This document shows positions 1 through 5,498 of a stretch of 5,498 nucleotides of DNA, piece by piece. Position 1 is the first letter of the stretch. Each line of letters begins with the position of its first letter. Below the pieces are notes generated by a model, which worked only from the letters and a program-made list of their open reading frames with translations, had not been told where the DNA came from and did not search any database. The position numbers and the translations under genes were made by a program. The DNA is from Chitinophagaceae bacterium UBA2467 (GTDB lineage: Bacteria; Bacteroidota; Bacteroidia; Chitinophagales; Chitinophagaceae): NCBI GenBank assembly GCA_002342205.1, contig DDPN01000064.1, forward strand, positions 929 through 6,426. Reading direction: 5' to 3'.

Positions 1-1646
1 TTGTTTACGAAATCCAGAATCAAATCTTCTTGCTTTAAAGCAGCCTCTTCTAAAGTTGCTGCTTGCGCCAGTATCTTTTGTATATAACTTTTGTCCTCGT
101 AACTCAAGCAATTGACCTTAACATTCAAATGCGCACCCAACACGGCACTCCTAGCACATAAAGCCCCCACTCCTGCATCAGTAATGGAGTTAGGATTGCC
201 TGTCATGGCCATCAATTTTATTAGTTCCATACTTTCTAATGAAACTTGCATCACCCGCAGGGGAACTTCAATTGCAGTTTTTGTTGCTTGTTGAATAGCA
301 TCGCTTCTTTTTTTCTTCTCCTCCTCCGTTTTCTTAGGCAGCGAAAAAGCGTTCATTATAGCGTTAAAAGAGTCTGTGTCTGCATCTACCAGGCGTATAA
401 GTTCTGCCTTTAAAAATTGTGCTCGCTCCGCCTGATCTCCAAATTCTTTCCACCGGTCATCCCATCCCTTTTTATGAGAAGATAAATTAGCAACCATCGC
501 AGCTAACGAAACTCCCAAAGCTCCTAAATACGCAGAAACTGACCCGCCCCCAGGAGCAGGTGATTCGCTTGCAGTAACATCAGCAAATTCTGACAAAGAT
601 TTGTCAATCAGTTTTTTAGTATCCTTCACTTCTAATAAATATTCAATAATTCGCTCATTCGGATTAAAAGGACTAAGCTCATTTAAACCAAGCGATTTCA
701 CTGCAATGTTAATTAATTCCTTCTCGGACACGCCAGTTGACCGCTTTTGTTTTAAAAGAAAATATTTACCGGCATCGAGCATGGATTGAAGGGGGACTAA
801 CCCAACCAACTCACTTCCGGTAACGCGAAGCCCCCGCTCTGAAGCTTTTTTACAAGCTTCATCAAACGCTATGTGAATGGGGGTCGTATTGATATCTGTC
901 AGATTCATTGATATCTGTGCAATGCCATACTCTTCAATATACCAACCAATAGCTTTTACTGCTTTTAAAGTTCCTGGTACATTTATAGATTGTCCATTTT
1001 CAATTTTTGTTCGTCCGGCTTCTCTAATATCAAAAGCAACTGCATTGGCTCTCCTAGTAGATGTTGTATTTAAGTTGACATTGTAGGCGATAAGGAAATC
1101 TCTTGCACCAATGACCGTAGCTCCTCTTTTTGCATCAAAAACAGCAGGGCCAAAATCTGGCTTCCATTCGGGCAGTTGTATTTTTTTAAAAAATCCTTCA
1201 TACTCACCCGCTCTAATTAGGGAAAGATTACTTCTGTTTTTATCTGGCTGAGCTGCTTCATAACAATAGACCGGTAAATTCAATTGTTCACCTACTCTTT
1301 TTGCTAATTTTCTAGCATATACTGCTGTTTCTTCCAATGTAATACCCGCTATTGGAATTAGTGGACAGACATCTGTTGCTCCCATTCGAGGATGGGCTCC
1401 TTTGTGCTGCTGCATGTCAATTAACTCACCCGCTTTTTCAATTGCTCTAAAGGCCGCTTCAATAACTGCGTCTGGATGCCCTACAAATGTCACCACCGTT
1501 CTATTTGTTGCTTTACCGGGGTCAACATTTAAGAGGCGCACCCCTTCTACTGCTTCAATTACATCTGTAATTTGTTTAATAACAGAACTATCATTTCCTT
1601 CACTAAAATTGGGCACACATTCAATGAGTGGCGTAACTGTTTTCAT
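1..1646 (-). CDS. ftcD: Bifunctional glutamate formimidoyltransferase / formimidoyltetrahydrofolate cyclodeaminase (3' end just cut off)
   Basis: This enzyme catalyses the last steps of histidine degradation in the cytoplasm. It moves the formimino group of N-formimino-L-glutamate to tetrahydrofolate, releasing glutamate, then deaminates 5-formimino-THF to 5,10-methenyl-THF and ammonia. The frame is open from the ATG at 1646 to the window edge: 548 codons with no stop seen. The mammalian enzyme has about 541 residues, so only a few codons are probably missing. The transferase domain covers about residues 1-330. It shows ECVPNFSEG (9-17), HKGAHPRMGATDVCP (81-95) with His85 at the place of the catalytic His82 of the pig enzyme, RAGEYEG (145-151), PDFGP (163-167) and GSELVGLVPL (277-286). 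The cyclodeaminase domain follows a short linker, from about residue 345. It shows APGGGSVSA (364-372), VDADTDSF (420-427), where the mammalian catalytic Asp lies, and a helical C-terminus ending LILDFVN. The ATG lies 3 bp after the hutI stop and has no Shine-Dalgarno, which suggests coupled translation. No frameshift was found. Confidence 0.95.
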   Translation of the reverse strand, partial: MKTVTPLIECVPNFSEGNDSSVIKQITDVIEAVEGVRLLNVDPGKATNRTVVTFVGHPDAVIEAAFRAIEKAGELIDMQQHKGAHPRMGATDVCPLIPIAGITLEETAVYARKLAKRVGEQLNLPVYCYEAAQPDKNRSNLSLIRAGEYEGFFKKIQLPEWKPDFGPAVFDAKRGATVIGARDFLIAYNVNLNTTSTRRANAVAFDIREAGRTKIENGQSINVPGTLKAVKAIGWYIEEYGIAQISMNLTDINTTPIHIAFDEACKKASERGLRVTGSELVGLVPLQSMLDAGKYFLLKQKRSTGVSEKELINIAVKSLGLNELSPFNPNERIIEYLLEVKDTKKLIDKSLSEFADVTASESPAPGGGSVSAYLGALGVSLAAMVANLSSHKKGWDDRWKEFGDQAERAQFLKAELIRLVDADTDSFNAIMNAFSLPKKTEEEKKKRSDAIQQATKTAIEVPLRVMQVSLESMELIKLMAMTGNPNSITDAGVGALCARSAVLGAHLNVKVNCLSYEDKSYIQKILAQAATLEEAALKQEDLILDFVN

Positions 1647-1649
1647 AGC

Positions 1650-2903
1650 TTAAAAAGAGTTTTGTTCTATCAATTTTCCTCTCAAAACAACTTTGTCAAT
1701 CAATAATGAACCAAAAGCATAGGGTAAGAATTCAATAGATGGAATCGGTTTAGTAATAAAGAAATTAGCCAATTTTCCTGGTTTAATACTACCACAACTC
1801 TCTCCTACACCCATTGCAAACGCCCCATTTAGAGTAGCCGCATTGATAGCTTCTGCAGGCAACATCTTCATTCTGATACACGACTGTGATACCACAAGAT
1901 TCATATTGCCCGATGGAGCAGAGCCAGGATTGTAATCTGAAGCTAGGGCAACAACCGCACCCGCGTCTATCAAGCCACGTGCCGGTGCATCTTGCATGCG
2001 TAAAAAGAAAGAAGCATTAGGAAGAAGTGTGGCAATGGTGCTAGAAGACGCCAATAATTGAATCAATTCTTCAGTCATTGACTCCAAATGATCTACACTA
2101 ATCGCTCCAACAGCAACACCCGTTTCAACACCTCCAGAGTTACCCAACTGATTAGCGTGTATTTTGGGTTGCAATCCCAATTGCTTGCCCTTTTCACAAA
2201 TGATTTTAGTTTCTGTAGGAGAAAAGAACCCTGTTTCGCAAAAGACATCAATAAAATTAGCTAACCCCTCTTTTGCGACAATAGGAAGCATTTCCTCTGT
2301 AACTATGTTAATATACTCTTCTCGTTTATTGGCAAATTCTACTGGAATAGCATGAGCTCCTAAAAAAGTGGACTTAATAGTTACGGGAGTATTTTGCTGA
2401 AGACGCTTTATAACACGCAACATCTTAAGCTCAGCCTCAACCGTTAATCCATAGCCACTTTTTATTTCAATAGCGCCTGTACCCATTCTAACAAGCTCAC
2501 GTAATCGCATTAATGCTGAAGTATATAATTCATCCTCACTTGCAAGCTGAACTTTCTTAGCAGAGTTTAATATACCCCCACCTTTTGCAGCAATCTCTGC
2601 GTAACTAGCTCCTTTTATTTTATCAACAAATTCTGCTTCTCTGCTTCCTGCAAAAACCAGATGAGTATGACTGTCACACCATGAAGGGAAAAGGCTTCCG
2701 CCAGCAACATCCACCTTGTTGATTATTTGAGTAGACAATTCTTGCAACCTATTCATACTACCAAAGGAGTGGATTGTATGATCTTCCACAAGTAAGTATG
2801 CATTATGTAGAATGGGAAGGTTCGCTAGTTGATAGCCACGTAACGGTTGATTCTCTTCATGAATACCCGCCAACACACCAATGTTGTAAAAAAGAGTCTT
2901 CAT
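1650..2903 (-). CDS. hutI: Imidazolonepropionase (4-imidazolone-5-propionate amidohydrolase)
   Basis: HutI hydrolyses 4-imidazolone-5-propionate to N-formimino-L-glutamate, the third step of histidine degradation; the product is the substrate of the next gene, ftcD. It is a cytoplasmic, metal-dependent member of the amidohydrolase superfamily. The 417-residue length fits the family (about 400-420). A short N-terminal beta domain is followed by the metal motif DSHTH (His79 and His81). Further landmarks are the substrate-pocket candidates Arg88, Tyr101, Tyr151 (KSGYGL) and His184 (LGAHAIP), then the metal ligand His249 (KIHANQL), His272 (VDHLE) and metal ligand Asp323 (ASDYNPGSAPSGN). These fall within one residue of their positions in the Bacillus subtilis enzyme as I remember it. 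The C-terminal KPGKLANFFI segment returns to the beta domain. Gln252 replaces the Glu252 of B. subtilis, a change I also recall in proteobacterial HutI. The ATG at 2903 is 8 bp downstream of the thiolase stop, with an AT-rich leader and no Shine-Dalgarno. Confidence 0.96.
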   Translation of the reverse strand: MKTLFYNIGVLAGIHEENQPLRGYQLANLPILHNAYLLVEDHTIHSFGSMNRLQELSTQIINKVDVAGGSLFPSWCDSHTHLVFAGSREAEFVDKIKGASYAEIAAKGGGILNSAKKVQLASEDELYTSALMRLRELVRMGTGAIEIKSGYGLTVEAELKMLRVIKRLQQNTPVTIKSTFLGAHAIPVEFANKREEYINIVTEEMLPIVAKEGLANFIDVFCETGFFSPTETKIICEKGKQLGLQPKIHANQLGNSGGVETGVAVGAISVDHLESMTEELIQLLASSSTIATLLPNASFFLRMQDAPARGLIDAGAVVALASDYNPGSAPSGNMNLVVSQSCIRMKMLPAEAINAATLNGAFAMGVGESCGSIKPGKLANFFITKPIPSIEFLPYAFGSLLIDKVVLRGKLIEQNSF

Positions 2904-2911
2904 GATAAATT

Positions 2912-4093
2912 TTATTCAAAACGCTCTATGACTATCGCACTCGCCCCTCCGCCACCATTACAAATTCCTGCGGCACCATACCTGGCATTTTTTGTTTGTA
3001 AGACATGCGTGAGTGTAACAAGAATTCGAGCGCCTGAACAACCTAAAGGGTGTCCTAAGGATACAGCACCTCCGTTTACATTCAACGTTGAAGGATCAAT
3101 TTTTAATCGACGTGCATTCTCAATTCCAACAACAGAAAAGGCTTCATTTAATTCCCAGTAATTAATCTCTTCCGCTTTCAATCCTGCTTTTTTCAAAGCA
3201 ACAGGAAGTGCAAGAGACGGGCTGGTTGTGAACCATTGTGGAGCTTGCTCAGCATCTGCGTAACCTCTTATTATTGCAAGAGGCTTCAGTCCTAATTGAT
3301 TTGCCTTTTCGCTTGTCATCAACACAAGAGCAGCAGCACCATCATTCATTGTAGAGGCATTTGCAGCCGTAACTGTACCCTCTTTGATAAAAGCTGGTGA
3401 TAAAGTGGGTATTTTATCAAATTTTACAGCGAAAGGTTCTTCATCTTTTGAAACAATAACCGGATCGCCTTTACGCTGAGGAATAGAAACAGGAATTACC
3501 TCATTGGCAAATGAACCGTTCTCCCATGCTTGTTGCGCACGCTTGTAACTTTCAATTGCAAAAGCATCCTGTTCCTCCCTAGAAATTTTACATTCACTGG
3601 CGCATAACTCTGCGGCTACTCCCATTGCTTTTCCGTCATACACATCCGTCAATCCATCTTTAGCTAATCCATCAATCAAAGTTGTATTGCCATATTTATT
3701 ACCCCATCTGAGGCTCTCTACATAGAAAGGGATATTACTCATGCTTTCCATTCCACCTGCAACAACAACAGAGGCATCTCCCAGTAATAAATGTTGTACT
3801 GCCATTGATACTGCCTTCATACCACTAGCACAAACCTTATTCACTGTGGTACAGTTTACAGTATCGGGAAGTCCTGCAAATTTTGCGGCTTGTCTTGCAG
3901 GGGCTTGCCCTAGATTAGACTGTATAACACAACCCATAAAAACATCTGTGACACGGGATGGATCAAGATTAATTTTTGATAAGGCCCCTTTTATCGCCTC
4001 TGCACCCAATTGTGTGGCTGTTAAACTTTTGAGACTTCCACCAAAACTACCCATCGGAGTTCTTACAGCAGAAACAATTACAATTTCTTTCAT
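2912..4093 (-). CDS. Acetyl-CoA C-acetyltransferase (acetoacetyl-CoA thiolase family)
   Basis: This is a thiolase that condenses two acetyl-CoA to acetoacetyl-CoA or, in the degradative direction, cleaves 3-ketoacyl-CoA with CoA. It is probably a cytoplasmic tetramer. The 393 residues match the usual length of about 392. All four catalytic positions are present at the numbers known for the Zoogloea enzyme or one residue off: Cys88 in NKVCASGMKA (nucleophile), Asn316 in NEAF, His348 in GGAVSLGHPLGCSGAR, and Cys378 in GICNGGGGASA. The substrate loop has Phe288 (QWFTTSP) where I recall Met288 in the Zoogloea enzyme, a feature I associate with mitochondrial ACAT1-type thiolases. The start is the ATG at 4093, giving the classic MKEIVIVSAVRTPMG N-terminus; a 37-codon extension is possible but overlaps the upstream gene and does not look like thiolase. 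The gene sits 28 bp after the GGT-family gene and 8 bp before hutI. Its exact substrate, and names such as atoB, phaA or thlA, cannot be settled from sequence. Confidence 0.94.
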   Translation of the reverse strand: MKEIVIVSAVRTPMGSFGGSLKSLTATQLGAEAIKGALSKINLDPSRVTDVFMGCVIQSNLGQAPARQAAKFAGLPDTVNCTTVNKVCASGMKAVSMAVQHLLLGDASVVVAGGMESMSNIPFYVESLRWGNKYGNTTLIDGLAKDGLTDVYDGKAMGVAAELCASECKISREEQDAFAIESYKRAQQAWENGSFANEVIPVSIPQRKGDPVIVSKDEEPFAVKFDKIPTLSPAFIKEGTVTAANASTMNDGAAALVLMTSEKANQLGLKPLAIIRGYADAEQAPQWFTTSPSLALPVALKKAGLKAEEINYWELNEAFSVVGIENARRLKIDPSTLNVNGGAVSLGHPLGCSGARILVTLTHVLQTKNARYGAAGICNGGGGASAIVIERFE

Positions 4094-4121
4094 AATAGCA
4101 AGATTATTTATTTTAAAATGA
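4094..4121 (-). promoter_or_regulatory. AT-rich intercistronic leader of the thiolase gene
   Basis: This is the longest gap in the window, 28 bp between the GGT-family stop and the thiolase ATG. It is mostly A and T, with a 10-bp AT palindrome (4110-4119) and no Shine-Dalgarno-like purine run. It is too short and featureless for a convincing promoter or terminator, and most likely serves only as an AT-rich translation leader of the kind common in Bacteroidota. Confidence 0.4.
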
Positions 4122-5498
4122 TCACCATCCAATTCCATAGTCTTCACCATGATTACTACTCCCACCCCACATTGTACCAAATTTTTGATCAAACAAAATT
4201 GCATTGATTGGCCCGCTTGTTCTTTCTTCAGTACGAATAAAATAGCCCATCGTTTTTAAACGCTCTATAACCTGTGGAGATAAAGACTTGCTTACTACAA
4301 TTTGACCTGGCTTTGGTTTTCGGTCAGCAATAGATGTACCTCCCAATGAAAGCCATAATTGATTGGTGTTAAAGTTTGGCGCTTCTGTTGCTTGTTGAAC
4401 AGTCATTCCGAACTCAACAATATTCAAGAAAAACTGCAAAAGATTTTGATCCTGTGTATCACCCCCCTGTACACCAAATGCTAAAAAGGGCTTTCCTTCT
4501 TTCAACGCTAGAGAGGGTGTTAATGTAACACGTGGTCTTTTTCCAGGTTCGACTACATTAAAAGGGTTCAGCGAGCTATCAAGCACAAAACTCTGCATGC
4601 GTTGACTCAGACCTACACCGGTATTACCGGCAATACAGGCAGGAATCCATCCACCGCTTGGTGTAATAGAAATTATCCAACCTTGATCATCTGCTGCCTC
4701 AACAGTGGTTGTACCTCTCCATAGACGATCTTGGTATTGAGCAGTTGTGAAAAGTGGATTGTAGTAAGCGATGCTTCCTTGATCATGTAAGGGAGTTGCT
4801 GATCGATTAATGGTTGAGTCCAGTGGAATTAAATTTCTTTTTAAAAAATTCATGTAAGGATTGATCTCACCCTGAAAAGGATAAGGATCGCCAGGACCAG
4901 CAGCACTTTCATTTTTAACAGTATCGATTGTGGCAGCTCGCAATTTTGCATATTCTTTACTCAACAATCCCTGCATGGGTTCTTTTGGTAATTTATAAGG
5001 ATCCCCGTAATAAAAATCTCTATCCGCAAAACACTTATTAAGCACCTGATAAAGTGTATGAATGTATTTCGGGCTATTATACCCCATCGACTTTAGATCA
5101 AAGTTCTCAAGCATATTCAATGCTTGTAATAACATAGGGCCTTGCGTCCATTGTTGCATCTTGTAAACCTCAATTCCTTTGTAGGAAGTATGCAAAGGCT
5201 CTTCTTCAATTGGTTTCCAATTTGCCAAATCACTTTTAGTTATTAACCCTCCCTGTTCTTTTACCCCCCTCACAAATTCATCTGCGATATCACCTTTATA
5301 GAAACGATCATAGGCTGCCATGATTGCTGCTTTCCGGTTTTTCCCAGCTTTCAAAGCAGCTCTTTCTGTCTCAACCAATTTCTTCAACGTTTCAAGCAAT
5401 GCCGTTTGTTTGAAAATTTCTCCTGCACTAGGCGCTTCACGTTTTTCTCCCAAGTGCGGGAGTAATACTTCTCGACTATATTTCCATTGTTTTATTCT
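4122..5498 (-). CDS. Gamma-glutamyltransferase (GGT) superfamily protein, 5' end missing
   Basis: This is an N-terminal-nucleophile hydrolase of the GGT superfamily (peptidase family T3). The frame runs open to the right edge: 458 residues are visible, and full-length members have about 530-600, so roughly 100-150 N-terminal residues, including any signal peptide, are missing. Visible in order are the large-subunit stretch FYKGDIADEFVRG...GGLITKSDLANW (about residues 66-94 of the visible part), QGPMLLQALNMLEN (119-132) and FADRDFYYGDP (157-167). The small subunit begins at TTT (263-265), followed by PGKRPRVTLTP (318-328) and QGGDTQDQN (344-352). The protein ends with GSSNHGEDYG. The first Thr of TTTVEAAD aligns with the autocleaving nucleophile Thr391 of E. 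coli GGT (TTHYSVVD). The MDD and SSM motifs that hold the gamma-glutamyl group are replaced, so the substrate may not be glutathione. The family usually acts outside the cytoplasm, but the export signal, if any, is off the window. The stop is a TGA at 4122-4124. Confidence 0.85.
   Translation of the reverse strand, partial: RIKQWKYSREVLLPHLGEKREAPSAGEIFKQTALLETLKKLVETERAALKAGKNRKAAIMAAYDRFYKGDIADEFVRGVKEQGGLITKSDLANWKPIEEEPLHTSYKGIEVYKMQQWTQGPMLLQALNMLENFDLKSMGYNSPKYIHTLYQVLNKCFADRDFYYGDPYKLPKEPMQGLLSKEYAKLRAATIDTVKNESAAGPGDPYPFQGEINPYMNFLKRNLIPLDSTINRSATPLHDQGSIAYYNPLFTTAQYQDRLWRGTTTVEAADDQGWIISITPSGGWIPACIAGNTGVGLSQRMQSFVLDSSLNPFNVVEPGKRPRVTLTPSLALKEGKPFLAFGVQGGDTQDQNLLQFFLNIVEFGMTVQQATEAPNFNTNQLWLSLGGTSIADRKPKPGQIVVSKSLSPQVIERLKTMGYFIRTEERTSGPINAILFDQKFGTMWGGSSNHGEDYGIGW
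4125..4712 (-). other. Predicted small (beta) subunit of the GGT-family protein after self-cleavage
   Basis: GGT-family proenzymes cut themselves before a conserved threonine, which then becomes the N-terminal nucleophile of the small subunit. Here the predicted cut is between the Gly codon at 4713-4715 and the Thr codon at 4710-4712 (RG/TTTVEAAD). It would give a small subunit of 196 residues, close to the roughly 190-200 of known family members. The site is placed by alignment to TTHYSVVD of E. coli GGT and has not been tested. The neighbouring Thr249 or Thr250 (numbered from the TTG codon at 5453) would be the alternatives. Confidence 0.6.

Larger units (their letters stand above)
1..5498 (-). 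other. Predicted single transcription unit: GGT-family gene, thiolase, hutI, ftcD
   Basis: All four genes point the same way with gaps of 28, 8 and 3 bp, and no hairpin with a T-run lies between them. Co-transcription from a promoter beyond the right edge is the simplest reading. hutI and ftcD clearly form one pathway segment; the link of the first two genes to histidine breakdown is by position only. Both ends of the unit lie outside the window, so hutH, hutU or a regulator could still be part of it. Confidence 0.65.

Noticed and set aside
316..327. Strong Shine-Dalgarno-like GGAGGAGG on the minus strand inside ftcD
   Set aside because: It only encodes a Glu-Glu-Glu-Lys stretch in a helical part of the cyclodeaminase domain; no gene starts after it.
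1181..1193. T/A homopolymer run in ftcD as a programmed frameshift site
   Set aside because: On the coding strand it reads Phe-Phe-Lys-Lys in frame (TTT TTT AAA AAA) and has no heptamer in the correct phase. The same frame continues through the whole cyclodeaminase domain.
2142..2160. Gln252 of HutI instead of the Glu of the B. subtilis enzyme, as a sign of lost activity
   Set aside because: All metal ligands and other pocket residues are present, and I recall Gln at this place in working proteobacterial HutI, so it looks like a normal variant.
4110..4119. 10-bp AT palindrome before the thiolase gene as an operator
   Set aside because: It is short, made only of A and T, and expected by chance in an AT-rich gap; no second copy was noticed.
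3741..4121. Plus-strand open frame of 126 codons, the longest on that strand, and seven shorter ones elsewhere
   Set aside because: All but the start of one lie within strongly supported minus-strand genes, show no recognisable domain and are explained as antisense shadows.
4094..4204. Longer start for the thiolase, adding 37 residues
   Set aside because: The extra part overlaps the end of the GGT-family gene in another frame and is not thiolase-like. The MKEIVIVSAVRTP start at 4093 is the family norm.
5451..5453. TTG codon as a true start of the GGT-family gene
   Set aside because: The frame stays open for 15 more codons to the window edge, and the family needs another 100 or more N-terminal residues, so the gene simply continues outside.

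Overview
The window is about 40% GC and is packed with four genes, all read from the minus strand. They look like chromosomal metabolic genes of a Bacteroidota-type bacterium (inference). Supporting signs are the AT-rich leaders without recognisable Shine-Dalgarno sequences, an AT-leaning base composition, a fused two-domain FtcD, and a divergent gamma-glutamyltransferase-family hydrolase. I cannot assign a genus from sequence alone.

In transcription order (right to left) the layout is as follows. First comes the C-terminal three quarters or so of a gamma-glutamyltransferase-superfamily protein (4122-5498, N-terminus off the right edge). Next is a complete acetyl-CoA C-acetyltransferase (2912-4093), then a complete imidazolonepropionase HutI (1650-2903). 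Last is a nearly complete bifunctional glutamate formimidoyltransferase / formimidoyltetrahydrofolate cyclodeaminase FtcD (1-1646, stop codon just off the left edge). The gaps are 28, 8 and 3 bp, so the genes are probably co-transcribed, and the last two are probably translationally coupled. No promoter or terminator is visible inside the window.

Functionally, hutI and ftcD encode the last two stages of histidine breakdown. HutI opens 4-imidazolone-5-propionate to N-formimino-L-glutamate. FtcD moves the formimino group to tetrahydrofolate and deaminates it, giving glutamate, ammonia and 5,10-methenyl-THF. The thiolase and the GGT-family hydrolase are not histidine enzymes; they suggest a wider amino-acid or peptide catabolic unit. 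hutH and hutU are not in the window.

The region reads as ordinary metabolism. No RNA gene, mobile element, CRISPR array or phage feature was seen. The most unusual detail is the GGT-family protein: it keeps the autoprocessing threonine but lacks the usual gamma-glutamyl-binding residues.
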